Part shown: positions 42,855-51,424 of the stretch, one piece after another | Numbering within the stretch: the first letter of the stretch is position 1 | How the letters are laid out: each line of letters begins with the position of its first letter | Source of the DNA: Chloroflexota bacterium | Lineage (GTDB): Bacteria; Chloroflexota; Anaerolineae; Anaerolineales; Villigracilaceae | DNA: 64,000 nt | NCBI GenBank assembly: GCA_021787595.1 | Contig: JAJYLQ010000013.1 | Coordinates: 1-64,000, forward strand | Direction: 5' to 3' | Made by a program: the position numbers and the translations under genes | Notes under the pieces: model-generated | Told to the model about the DNA's origin: nothing | Database searches by the model: none | The model's input: the letters and a program-made list of their open reading frames with translations, nothing else

Positions 42855-44255
42855 ATGTCCAATCCTGAATTCGTTGCTTTCCTGCGCGCTTATCCATCCT
42901 ATCCCACCACGCACATCATTGACGATTTGCGCGCCGCCGAATATGCGCGGCTCGACGTGGGCGAGCACATCTATCTCGATTACACCGGCGGCGGGTTGTA
43001 TGCCGAAACGCAGGTGCGCCGCCATCACAAACTGTTGAGCGAACACGTCTTCGGCAATCCGCATTCGTCGAATCCAAGTTCGCAGGCATCCACGCAATTG
43101 GTCGAACATGCGCGCAGCTACGTGCTGAAATTTTTCGGCGCCGATCCAAACGAATACGATGTGATCTTCACGGCAAATGCAAGCGGCGCATTGAAACTGG
43201 TTGGCGAGTCGTATCCGTTTGCCAAAGGCGGACATTATCTTTTGACTTTTGATAACCACAATTCAGTGAATGGGATTCGGGAATTCGCGCACGCCCGCGG
43301 CGCGGAGGTGACTTATATCCCGGTCGCGCTGCCGAACATGCGCGTCGACGCATCCTCCCTCGACGATTACTTTGCGCGCGGACAAAAGGGCGCGCATAAT
43401 CTTTTTGCTTTTCCCGCCCAATCGAACTTCTCCGGCGTACAACATCCGCTCGAATGGATCGAGAAGGCGCACGCCGCGGGCTGGGACGTTTTGCTCGACG
43501 CCGCGGCGTTTGCTCCGACAAATTATCTCGACTTGAGTCAGGTTCATCCTGATTTTGTTCCGTTATCGTTTTATAAAATGTTCGGTTATCCAACCGGCAT
43601 CGGCGCGTTGATCGCACGCAGGGAAGCGCTGGCAAAACTTCACCGTCCGTGGTTCGCAGGCGGGACGATCACAGTTGTGTCGGTGCAGGGTGATAAATAT
43701 TATCTGGCTGATGGTCACACCGCGTTCGAAGATGGCACGCCCGATTATTTGAACATTCCCGCGGTCGAGATCGGACTCAAGCATCTCGAGTCGATTGGCT
43801 ACGATGTGATCCACGAGCGCGTGATGTGTCTCGCTGGCTGGCTGTTGGACAATCTGGTTCAAATGAAGCATGGCACGGGTCAGCCGCTGGTGCGTATCTA
43901 CGGGCCGACAAATGTCGAAGCGCGCGGCGGTTCGGTGACTGTCAACTTCTTTGATAAAGATGGCAGGGCGATTGACCATCGCTTCATCGAAAGCGAAGCC
44001 AACAAGGTCAACATCTCACTGCGGACAGGTTGTTTCTGCAATCCCGGCGCAGGTGAAGTCGCGTTGGGTCTTTCGCGCGTCGAATTGGATGTGTGCTTTA
44101 CACGGCCGGATCATGAACAGCGATTGAGTGTTGATGATTTCCGCCTTTGCTTCGACGGCAAGTCCACCGGCGCGGTGAGAATTTCTGTGGGCATGGTGAC
44201 GAATTTCAACGACGTGCAGGCGTTCTTGAGCTTTGCGAGGGGGCTGCTGGGATAA
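42855..44255 (+). CDS. Class V aminotransferase (cysteine desulfurase / MoCo sulfurase-like)
   Basis: A PLP enzyme of 466 residues related to cysteine desulfurases and the N-terminal domain of molybdenum-cofactor sulfurases. Signatures: YLDYTGGGLYAETQVRRHH, FGNPHSSNPSSQAS, FTANASGALKLVGE, the PLP lysine in PLSFYKMFGYPTGIGALI, and a conserved cysteine in ISLRTGCFCNPGAGE that could carry persulfide. The C-terminal part (KSTGAVRISVGMVTNFNDV) is typical of the MOCOS branch. AAGGAG precedes ATG 42855. No partner molybdenum or iron-sulfur gene is nearby, so the acceptor is unknown. Confidence 0.85.
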   Translation: MSNPEFVAFLRAYPSYPTTHIIDDLRAAEYARLDVGEHIYLDYTGGGLYAETQVRRHHKLLSEHVFGNPHSSNPSSQASTQLVEHARSYVLKFFGADPNEYDVIFTANASGALKLVGESYPFAKGGHYLLTFDNHNSVNGIREFAHARGAEVTYIPVALPNMRVDASSLDDYFARGQKGAHNLFAFPAQSNFSGVQHPLEWIEKAHAAGWDVLLDAAAFAPTNYLDLSQVHPDFVPLSFYKMFGYPTGIGALIARREALAKLHRPWFAGGTITVVSVQGDKYYLADGHTAFEDGTPDYLNIPAVEIGLKHLESIGYDVIHERVMCLAGWLLDNLVQMKHGTGQPLVRIYGPTNVEARGGSVTVNFFDKDGRAIDHRFIESEANKVNISLRTGCFCNPGAGEVALGLSRVELDVCFTRPDHEQRLSVDDFRLCFDGKSTGAVRISVGMVTNFNDVQAFLSFARGLLG

Positions 44256-44286
44256 TCTTTCATGGGATAATTGGGAGAGTAAATTC

Positions 44287-45252
44287 ATGCATCTATTTGA
44301 AAAAGCACTGTGCGTTTGTGTTGAAGACATCGAGCTTGAACTTCAGAGTCTTTCTTCTATTGAATGGCTGAACTTTTTATTAAACCCTCGTCGTTTACGA
44401 GGAAGTGATTTTCTCATGCGCTGGTCGCAAGGCGCATGGAGCGAGGAACGTATCACACAGGCAGTCAACCAAACCAAAGAATTTTTTGCAATCCCTTATG
44501 GTCCAAGTGGTACTGCGCCAGACGATGATGTTCGAGCATTTGAACTTTATTTTGAGAGGCTTGAGGCGGCAGGATTAGGAAAAATCAAACGGCCAGATTT
44601 ATTGGTCTTTAGGAAACACGACGAAGAAGATGTTTCAAGGTTGGTTGAAAAACTTGGTGGGCTGGGGGAATTGCCATTTACGTCAGAAGACAGCAAAGAT
44701 ATCCAAGACCTTTTATCCAAAGCTATCGTCGCAATTGAGTGTGAAAATAGCCTTTGGATGGGAAGACTTATGCCGGATTATGAAGCCGAGTTGAAGCCAC
44801 AAAAGCGTTTGGGAGGCAAGATGGGACTGAAGAAAAATGCAGTTCTTCCAACAATCATTGTGAAAGAGGAAGACCGAAGGCCTTTGCAGACATGGCAGAA
44901 ATCAAATAATATTCCCATTCATGTATGGCATGTCTTCTACGACATGGCCTTCGGAATCGCTTTTGATGAAGTACAACGATTGATTAGGCAGAAATATATT
45001 CTCCCAACTGAGCAGACCTTTCAAGCTCCAAGCGGGGCAACGACAAAGAAATCTCTTTACAAGATCTATTATCATTATGGCTATCCTCTCGGAAATGCCA
45101 TTGAACAGCCAAAACTCTCTGCTAAACACATTGTTGATAAGAACGGACACATTCTTCCCTATGTTCACTTTGAAAGTGGTAAGATGGAAATCACTAACGA
45201 AGCTTTGAAGGTCTTACAAGAACTGGCAAATGCAAAAGATCAATCATTATAA
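44287..45252 (+). CDS. Type II restriction endonuclease, AccI-like
   Basis: The 321-residue protein looks like the AccI restriction endonuclease family: PRRLRGSDFLMRWSQGAWSEERI, a nuclease core KRPDLLVFRK ... AIVAIECENSLWMGRLMPDY (acidic residues of a PD-(D/E)xK-type site), RLGGKMGLKKNAVLPTIIVK, and VWHVFYDMAFGIAFDE. AccI itself cuts GTMKAC, but the specificity here cannot be read from sequence. Codon use is AT-rich compared with the neighbours, and the gene overlaps its methyltransferase partner by 23 bp; both point to a transferred restriction-modification cassette. Start ATG 44287, with GGGAGAG upstream. Confidence 0.72.
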   Translation: MHLFEKALCVCVEDIELELQSLSSIEWLNFLLNPRRLRGSDFLMRWSQGAWSEERITQAVNQTKEFFAIPYGPSGTAPDDDVRAFELYFERLEAAGLGKIKRPDLLVFRKHDEEDVSRLVEKLGGLGELPFTSEDSKDIQDLLSKAIVAIECENSLWMGRLMPDYEAELKPQKRLGGKMGLKKNAVLPTIIVKEEDRRPLQTWQKSNNIPIHVWHVFYDMAFGIAFDEVQRLIRQKYILPTEQTFQAPSGATTKKSLYKIYYHYGYPLGNAIEQPKLSAKHIVDKNGHILPYVHFESGKMEITNEALKVLQELANAKDQSL

Positions 45253-46810
45253 ACTTCCGTCTTCAGGCCAAGCTAGAGAACTCCTGCGCGAAAAAGGGCA
45301 ATTCTGGACACCTGACTGGGTAGCAGAAGCAATGGTTGAATATGTGCTTGTTGATAACAGCAACAGTTTGTTTGATCCGGCAGTTGGCGCAGGCGCGTTC
45401 TTTCGCGCAGGGAAAACAATAGCAAAGGAAACGGGGCGATATATTTCTCTTTCGGGAATGGAAATAGATTCTTCCGTTTTAGAGCAGGCAATTCGACACA
45501 GCCTGTCAAGAGAAGACATAGCAAATGTTAAGATTGGCGATTTTATCTTTGACCCGCCAAACAAAAAATTTTCCGCAATTGTTGCCAACCCGCCTTATAT
45601 CCGCCACCATCGTATCTCTTTGGAGAAGAAAGAACAACTTAAGCAGTTAAGCGTGAAAGTTACTGGCAAGATTTTGGACGGGCGAGCAGGCTTGCATATT
45701 TACTTTTTAGTTCGCGCACTAGCGCTGTTGGAGGAAAATGGGCGCTTGGCGTTCATCATGTCGGCTGATACCTGTGAGGGAAAATTTTCAAATGATTTAT
45801 GGAATTGGATATCAAAAAATTATGCGCTTGATGCTGTAATTACTTTTGAGCCGGATGCGTCTCCGTTTCCAAATGTAGATACCAATCCAATCATCTTTTT
45901 TCTAAGAAAATCTCTGCCCCAAGAAAAATTTCTTTGGGTGCGCTGCAATGAATCGCAGACAGAACAATTGAAATTGTGGGTGAGATCGGGTTGTCAAGTT
46001 GCACCTCATAAACAAATGACAATTGTGGAGCGCGAGTTAAGTGAGGGATTGGCAACTGGATTATCGCGTCGGCCGTTTGCCAACGTAGCCAGCAAATATG
46101 TTCTGGGCGACTTTGCTCAAGTTATCCGCGGTGTTGCGACAGGGGCAAATGAGTTCTTTTTTCTAACTGAAGAACAAATTAAGCGGATTGGCATACCGGA
46201 CCGTTATTTTGTTAGGGCAATTGGCCGGACGAGAGATGTCCCAGACAAGGAAATTACCAGAGAAACATTGAACTCTCTTGACGCGAAAGGCCGCCCCACG
46301 TTTTTGCTCGCTCTTAACGGCGAACCTTTTGATAAATATCCGGAAAAACTAAGAGAGTATTTGAAAAATGGCGAGAAAATGGGCCTCCCCAAAAGGCCTT
46401 TGATTTCGCAAAGAAAGCCCTGGTATAAAACAGAGTCACGCATTGTGCCGCCATTTTTGTTTGCCTATTTGGGGCGACGCAATTCCAGGTTTATTCGCAA
46501 TATGGCGGGTATAATTCCGCTTACGGGCTTCTTATGTGTTTATCCAAAAAGTCATGAGAAAGAATTCATTGAGCGGCTTTGGAAAATCCTTGACCACCCC
46601 GGCACAGTTTCCAATCTTGCGATGATTGGTAAGTCTTATGGCGATGGCGCGGTAAAAGTAGAGCCGCGGTCGTTGGAAAAATTACCTATTCCTGATAACG
46701 TCATTGAACAAATAAAAATGCCTGTTCAGATGAGGTTATTTGAAAAAGATAAAACTTATAAAGCAGTAACCTACCCTGTAAGAAAACGAACTAAAACGGT
46801 GGCCCGATAA
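45230..46810 (+). CDS. Adenine-specific DNA methyltransferase of the R-M system
   Basis: The 526-residue N6-adenine methyltransferase has the AdoMet motif I in SLFDPAVGAGAFFRAG, the catalytic motif IV in FSAIVANPPYIRHHR (NPPY), and motif VIII-like NTNP and FFLRKS segments, followed by a target-recognition half (about 270-510). The order of motifs is I before IV, as in Eco57I/AccI-type methylases. An in-frame overlap with the endonuclease gene couples their translation. AT-rich codon use indicates acquisition together with the nuclease. It should protect host DNA at the same site the nuclease cuts. Confidence 0.88.
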   Translation: MQKINHYKLPSSGQARELLREKGQFWTPDWVAEAMVEYVLVDNSNSLFDPAVGAGAFFRAGKTIAKETGRYISLSGMEIDSSVLEQAIRHSLSREDIANVKIGDFIFDPPNKKFSAIVANPPYIRHHRISLEKKEQLKQLSVKVTGKILDGRAGLHIYFLVRALALLEENGRLAFIMSADTCEGKFSNDLWNWISKNYALDAVITFEPDASPFPNVDTNPIIFFLRKSLPQEKFLWVRCNESQTEQLKLWVRSGCQVAPHKQMTIVERELSEGLATGLSRRPFANVASKYVLGDFAQVIRGVATGANEFFFLTEEQIKRIGIPDRYFVRAIGRTRDVPDKEITRETLNSLDAKGRPTFLLALNGEPFDKYPEKLREYLKNGEKMGLPKRPLISQRKPWYKTESRIVPPFLFAYLGRRNSRFIRNMAGIIPLTGFLCVYPKSHEKEFIERLWKILDHPGTVSNLAMIGKSYGDGAVKVEPRSLEKLPIPDNVIEQIKMPVQMRLFEKDKTYKAVTYPVRKRTKTVAR

Positions 46811-46850
46811 TAATCGTCGGGCTGGCTTTACACCTTTAGGAGATTTAACC

Positions 46851-47354
46851 GTGAATGTTCAAGACATCCTCACTCTTTACGATTATAACTACTGGGCCAA
46901 CAAACAAATTCTCGCAGCAAGTGAAAAAGTCACAAAAGAACAACTCCTTGCGCCCGCGTCTTTTCCGTTCGGCAGTTTGCGCGGCACACTCGTTCACATT
47001 CTCGATGCCGAGTTTGGCTGGCGGATGTTTTTCCAGCACAATGATTGGTCCGCTCCGGAATTGAAGCCGGAGGCCTTTCCGACTCTCGCCGCGCTTCGAG
47101 AACGCTTCGATGGGGAAGAGAAAGAAATGCGTGCGTATCTTGCCGCGCTGCGCGACGAAGACATGCATGTCCACCGGCATTATGACACGCCGGAGGGCAA
47201 TCATCGCGATCGCATCCTTTGGAACTGCCTCTGGCACGTGGTCAATCACGGGACACAGCATCGCAGTGAAGCCGCCGCCCTCCTGACGGATTACGGCTCC
47301 TCTCCCGGCGATTTGGACTTCACCGTTTTTCTGAACTCAATTCAGAAATCATGA
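46851..47354 (+). CDS. DinB-family protein
   Basis: The 167-residue four-helix-bundle protein has the three metal-ligand histidines of the DinB/YfiT fold: one in GTLVHILDAEFGW (about residue 50) and two in HVVNHGTQHRSEAAALL (about 130). The YDYNYWANKQIL start is also typical. Family members are often thiol-dependent S-transferases or of unknown activity. TAGGAGA precedes GTG 46851. The next gene overlaps by ATGA, starting a chain of four overlapping genes (DinB, VOC, YwbE, PlsY-like). Confidence 0.9.
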   Translation: MNVQDILTLYDYNYWANKQILAASEKVTKEQLLAPASFPFGSLRGTLVHILDAEFGWRMFFQHNDWSAPELKPEAFPTLAALRERFDGEEKEMRAYLAALRDEDMHVHRHYDTPEGNHRDRILWNCLWHVVNHGTQHRSEAAALLTDYGSSPGDLDFTVFLNSIQKS

Positions 47355-47743
47355 ACGCACTTGAATTTCGTTTTGCCTGCTTTGCCCGCGACTTTGAAAA
47401 GAGCATCCATTTTTATCGCGATGCCCTCGGCATGGCGCCCGTCGGCGAGTGGTGGGATCGTCCCGATGGCAAAGGCGCGTTGCTTTCCGCTGGAGGCACA
47501 GCCGTCATCGAAATCTACGGCGCGGCGAAAGGTAAAACATACGATGGACCGAGTCCGGTCGCGATCAATTTGGCTTTGCGCTTCGCGGACGCGTCAGCGG
47601 TGGATGAGTTTTACAAACGGCTGGCCGCTATCGGCGTGGAAAGAATCGAACCGCCGCAGGATCGAAGCTGGGGTCATCGTTCGTTCATCGTTTATGACCC
47701 GGATGGAATTCCCGTCCACATTTATTGCGAGATAAAAAAATGA
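47351..47743 (+). CDS. VOC-superfamily (glyoxalase-like) protein
   Basis: The 130-residue protein is one vicinal-oxygen-chelate domain made of two beta-alpha-beta-beta-beta units: FACFARDFEKSIHFYRDALGM and NLALRFADASAVDEFYKRL, ending RSFIVYDPDGIPVHIYCEI. The final strand carries the typical metal-ligand Glu, but the first metal position is not obvious, so it may be a binding protein rather than a lyase or dioxygenase. It overlaps both neighbours by ATGA. Confidence 0.85.
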   Translation: MNALEFRFACFARDFEKSIHFYRDALGMAPVGEWWDRPDGKGALLSAGGTAVIEIYGAAKGKTYDGPSPVAINLALRFADASAVDEFYKRLAAIGVERIEPPQDRSWGHRSFIVYDPDGIPVHIYCEIKK

Positions 47744-47940
47744 ACGGCACAATCCGCGCGAACATCAAACCCGGAATGACGGTGTTGATCGTTCTAAAGC
47801 AAGACCAACCAACCAGCAAATTGACCAGGGGCATCGTGAAAGATATCCTGACCAAATCGCCGACGCACCCACATGGGATCAAAGTCCGGCTGACGAGCGG
47901 GGCCGTCGGGCGCGTAAAAGAGATATTGGGAACAACGTGA
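47740..47940 (+). CDS. ywbE: YwbE family protein
   Basis: This 66-residue protein matches the YwbE (DUF2196) pattern: IKPGMTVLIVLKQDQPTSKLTRGIVKDILTKSPTHPHGIKVRL, then GAVGRVKEI. Its fold is probably an SH3-like/KOW-type barrel; the function is unknown. ATG 47740 overlaps the VOC stop (ATGA), and its own stop overlaps the GTG of the next gene (GTGA). Confidence 0.9.
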   Translation: MNGTIRANIKPGMTVLIVLKQDQPTSKLTRGIVKDILTKSPTHPHGIKVRLTSGAVGRVKEILGTT

Positions 47941-48539
47941 CTCTCCTGTCGTCCGCGCTGGTCTTTTCGTTGCTTGGCTATCTCAGCGGCTCGCTTCCTT
48001 TTTCGATCTGGATCACGCGTCTCTTCAAAGGCGTGGATGTGCGTGATTCCGGTTCGGGACACGCGACGACGACCAACACGATTCGTCAGGCCGGATTTGG
48101 TCCCGGCGCGCTGGTCCTGATCCTCGACCTGGCAAAAGGCTTTCTCCCAATCTGGCTGGCATTGAGGTATGCGCCTGCGATTTGGATCGTCCCGCTGACG
48201 GCGGCGTGTGTTGTGATCGGTCATTGCTGGCCGCTCTTTGCACAATTCCGCGGCGGCATGGGACTGGCCTGCGCGGGCGGAAGCTTACTCGCGGCATACC
48301 CGCTTTCATTTCTGATCGCGGCCGCGGTTTTGGTCGTGCTGGTTTTGGCCCTTCGTCATCCGGCGCGCGCCAGCATCTTTACCGGGATTGCCGCTGCGCC
48401 CGCATTGTGGTTATCCGGCCTGCACGGAATTGAGTTCTGGATCGCAGTCGCGGCCGGGATCATCATTGCTTTGCGATTCCTGGTTGATTGGAATCGCCAG
48501 TATCGCGGCGAGCTCTGGCTCGACCGCGAAAAGCATTAA
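47937..48539 (+). CDS. PlsY-like glycerol-3-phosphate acyltransferase (diverged motifs)
   Basis: The 200-residue membrane protein has the PlsY topology (about six helices) and all three motif positions: SGSLPFSIWI, SGSGHATTTNTIRQAGFG and GHCWPLFAQFRGGMGLACAGG. PlsY transfers acyl groups from acyl-phosphate to glycerol-3-phosphate. Compared with the usual GSGNxGATN and GGKGVAT, the Asn is His, GAT is TTT and the Lys is Met. The usual phosphate-binding lysine is thus missing, so this may be a paralogue with a changed substrate or low activity. The start is GTG 47937, overlapping the ywbE stop. It ends before a strong terminator. Confidence 0.75.
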   Translation: MTLLSSALVFSLLGYLSGSLPFSIWITRLFKGVDVRDSGSGHATTTNTIRQAGFGPGALVLILDLAKGFLPIWLALRYAPAIWIVPLTAACVVIGHCWPLFAQFRGGMGLACAGGSLLAAYPLSFLIAAAVLVVLVLALRHPARASIFTGIAAAPALWLSGLHGIEFWIAVAAGIIIALRFLVDWNRQYRGELWLDREKH

Positions 48540-48558
48540 TGGAACAGCCGCGAATAAA

Positions 48559-48585
48559 AAAATCGGCGGCAAGCCGCCGATTTTT
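48559..48585. terminator. Bidirectional terminator between convergent genes
   Basis: AAAATCGGCGGC / GCCGCCGATTTT is a 12-bp perfect stem with a two-base spacer, ending in T-run on the plus side and A-run on the other. It lies between the PlsY-like gene and the PP2C gene. Confidence 0.92.
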
Positions 48586-48647
48586 CTCTGCCACGCAGGG
48601 AATCCGCAGCGTCGCCGTGGCGCCATCTCCAGACTTCGGACTCCGTT

Positions 48648-49514
48648 TTATTCTCCAAAGATGCCATCCAATAACCCTTTTTTCTTTTTTGGCGGTTCGG
48701 GGAAACCTTCTTTTGGCACGCCGATCAGAATGACTGTAATGTTATCGTGGCCGCCGCGCTCGTTGGCCTGGGCGACAAGATCCTCAGCCGCGGACTTCAA
48801 CAAGCTCCGGGTTGTGATCACATGCTGGATTTCGTCGTCCCAAACCAGATCGGTCAGGCCGTCGCTGCATAACAACAGAACATCATTGGCTTTCAAGCGG
48901 GTGCCCTGATTATTGACAGCCTGTTCGCTGCCATCCTCATTGCTTAATCTCAGACGAAAGTCCACTTTCGGCAATTCAACGGAACCCAAGTGCCGGCGGA
49001 TGACGTGCGCGTTTGGATGGTCGCGCGCCTGATCGGGCGTGATGATCTTTTTCTCGATGGCCTCCTGAATCCACGTGTGGTCCACCGTCAGGCGCTGAAT
49101 CCTCCCGTCGCGGACCAGATAAATGCGCGAGTCGCCCACGTACGCGGTGTAGAGCCGATCTCCGTCAATCCATACGCACGCGCACGTCGCACCCATGCCG
49201 TGCTGTTCGGTTTTGCTGGCCGAGCGCGAGGCAATGGCCTGGCTGGCATGGTGGATGGCGGCCTCCATGATTTCCGGGGGATTTTTGCCATTGCTTTCCG
49301 AAACTTTTTCGACGATGTAATTCACGGCCAGTTCCGCCGCGACCTCGCCGGCGCGGTGTCCCCCGATGCCATCGGACACTACCGCGAAGATCACCGGTTT
49401 ATTTTCTTCATCTGCATAGGAAGAAACCGCGTAACGGTCTTCGTTGTTTTTGCCAGCCATTCCCGCGTGGCTCAAAGCCGCGACGTTAAGATGGGTGTGC
49501 TGGGATCGATTCAT
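48648..49514 (-). CDS. PP2C-type serine/threonine phosphatase
   Basis: The 288-residue protein has the bacterial PPM motifs: AGKNNEDRYAVSS (metal Asp), VVSDGIGGHRAGEVAAELA, YTAYVGDSRIYLVRDGRI, LLLCSDGLTDLVWDDE and GGHDNITVILIG. It removes phosphate from Ser/Thr residues and should counter a Hanks-type kinase, which is not in the window. Start ATG 49514 overlaps the stop of the VWA-FHA gene by 4 bp, so the two are coupled; FHA domains read phosphothreonine. The C-terminus is a short basic tail (PPKKKKGLLDGIFGE). Confidence 0.93.
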   Translation of the reverse strand: MNRSQHTHLNVAALSHAGMAGKNNEDRYAVSSYADEENKPVIFAVVSDGIGGHRAGEVAAELAVNYIVEKVSESNGKNPPEIMEAAIHHASQAIASRSASKTEQHGMGATCACVWIDGDRLYTAYVGDSRIYLVRDGRIQRLTVDHTWIQEAIEKKIITPDQARDHPNAHVIRRHLGSVELPKVDFRLRLSNEDGSEQAVNNQGTRLKANDVLLLCSDGLTDLVWDDEIQHVITTRSLLKSAAEDLVAQANERGGHDNITVILIGVPKEGFPEPPKKKKGLLDGIFGE

Positions 49515-51424
49515 GATCGAGATTTCTCTTTGATGATTTTTGGTTCCGCCGCAGGCGGCGCACTCTTCAGCTCGAAGCGGAAGGCCAATTTTCCGAAGTG
49601 TACCACGTCTCCATGCCGGAGCAGGTGACCCTCTTTTCCCACCGGCTCGAAATTGACCCACGTCCCCGCGACCGTTCCCGCGTCCATCACGAGGAAGTTG
49701 AAATCATCCGTGTGCGTGATATGCGCGTGCAGCGGCGAAACCGAAGGATCATTTAGCACAACAGTGGATTGGGCCGCGTCGGTCCCGAGCGTGGCATCTT
49801 TTTCGTTTAACGGAATCGGAGAATCAGCCGCAGATTTAAGCGCTTGAGCGGAATCTGCTGAAAGGTCCGGGACGAGGCGATGGAGAAAAGCAGGAGCATC
49901 ACTGCGCCTGTGCGAGGCCCGTCCATGCCGAGTCTTCTTTCCTGTTTCCATCAATGGCGCTTCGACAACCGCCGCGACTGGCTGGGTTACCGGATCAGCC
50001 TGCGCTTGCTGCGCGGCGCGCGCGTGCGAGAACAGCAACCGCAAACGCCCCATGAAAATGATCAAAAGAAGCACGACGCCCGCCAGAAAGACCGACGTTA
50101 TGATGATGTATTGGCGATAGCGGGAGAACACTGCGGTCAGGCCATGCGGCGCCTGCACTACCGTGACCGTCACCGGGATTTCGATGCTGGTCTTGCTCAG
50201 ACCCAGCGAATCGACCGCTTCGACCGCGATCTTATGATCGCCGCTGACCTGGTATCGACTCAAGTCCCACGTGAATTTATCGAACGGCGCGCTTTTATTT
50301 TCGGCAACCGGCTGTCCGTCTACAAAAAATGTTGTGCTTGCCAGCGGACGCTTATGCCCGTCGGGAAATTCGATGATGATGTTGATTTGGGTTGATGTGG
50401 GCAGCAGAACTTTCGTGTTATATGGATCGTTTTGCGGCGGTGCGCGGACAATTTGAAGCTGCGGCGAAACGAAGATCGGATTCGGCGGCTGAAGATCCAC
50501 GGTAAACGGCTGGTCGCCGGATTTAATGAGGCCAGCCGATGTTTTGATCTGCACGCTCATCGTGTGCGAACCGCCCGTTGTAGCCACCGAATTGTATTTG
50601 AGCAAATACACGCGGCGCAGCGGAGCAAAGTATGAATCGGGATTCGGATATTGCGGAGCGTTCCCGGCCGCCGCGAAGAAAGCGCCGCCGGTCTGCATGG
50701 CAAGCGTGTTGAACGCCGCGGCGCTGGTGGTGGCCGCGTACATGTCCGCATCCACGAACCAGACGAAGACACGCACATGATTTTTCACAGCGCGCTGGAT
50801 CAATGGCTGGACGAGGGTGTCAATGTTCGGATCGTCCATGTGCGGCGTGATGAAAAGGATGGCGCGCTTCATGCCGACACGCGGCGGCTGGCTTGTGATC
50901 GTATCGAGGGCGATGGACAGCGATTGCAGGTTCGGAGTCGTCGAGCGGAAATCGGGCTGGAAAGAATCCAGGCTCACGCGCCAATCTTTCGCGCTGGCGT
51001 GCGCGATGATCGGTCCGGCAATCGTGACCAGGCTCAAATCGTCGGGCTGCTGCGTCGAAAGCCCCTGCGCCCACGCGTCGAGCGCGTTGGCAACGCGCTG
51101 GAAGCGCGCCATGCCCTGGGTGTCCCGCGCGGCCAGCGCCGGTCCCGGATTGATCGCCACGGCGATTTGCGCGGGGACGGTTTGCTCGTTCAATTCCGCG
51201 GCGGGAAGCGAACTGCCGTCTTCGATGATGGTTACGTCCGGAGCTTTGAGTCCGCTGACGAACCGGCCCGACGCGTCGAACACATCCATGAACGCGGACA
51301 CCGTCGGAAAGGCCGACGCGTCCGCGGGATAAAGATCCACTTCGGCCTGGCCCTGCGCGCGGGCAGGCACACCCCATCCGAAGAGCAGGATCAGGCTGAT
51401 GAAAACAATAAGGAACTTACGCAT
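49511..51424 (-). CDS. VWA-like surface protein with cytoplasmic FHA domain
   Basis: The 637-residue protein has a signal peptide or anchor (1-24, ending ARA), a von Willebrand A-like domain (about 65-260; QIAVAINPGPALAARD, MKRAILFITPHMDD), beta-sandwich segments (about 270-435), a membrane helix (about 442-466), and a C-terminal FHA domain (about 545-625; DATLGTDAAQSTVVLNDPSVSPLHAHI, GTWVNFEPV, LRHGDVVHFGKLAFRF). The first Asp of a classic MIDAS (DxSxS) is replaced by NPGPA, so metal binding is doubtful. It probably senses outside and binds phosphothreonine inside, in partnership with the coupled PP2C phosphatase. Confidence 0.82.
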   Translation of the reverse strand: MRKFLIVFISLILLFGWGVPARAQGQAEVDLYPADASAFPTVSAFMDVFDASGRFVSGLKAPDVTIIEDGSSLPAAELNEQTVPAQIAVAINPGPALAARDTQGMARFQRVANALDAWAQGLSTQQPDDLSLVTIAGPIIAHASAKDWRVSLDSFQPDFRSTTPNLQSLSIALDTITSQPPRVGMKRAILFITPHMDDPNIDTLVQPLIQRAVKNHVRVFVWFVDADMYAATTSAAAFNTLAMQTGGAFFAAAGNAPQYPNPDSYFAPLRRVYLLKYNSVATTGGSHTMSVQIKTSAGLIKSGDQPFTVDLQPPNPIFVSPQLQIVRAPPQNDPYNTKVLLPTSTQINIIIEFPDGHKRPLASTTFFVDGQPVAENKSAPFDKFTWDLSRYQVSGDHKIAVEAVDSLGLSKTSIEIPVTVTVVQAPHGLTAVFSRYRQYIIITSVFLAGVVLLLIIFMGRLRLLFSHARAAQQAQADPVTQPVAAVVEAPLMETGKKTRHGRASHRRSDAPAFLHRLVPDLSADSAQALKSAADSPIPLNEKDATLGTDAAQSTVVLNDPSVSPLHAHITHTDDFNFLVMDAGTVAGTWVNFEPVGKEGHLLRHGDVVHFGKLAFRFELKSAPPAAEPKIIKEKSRS

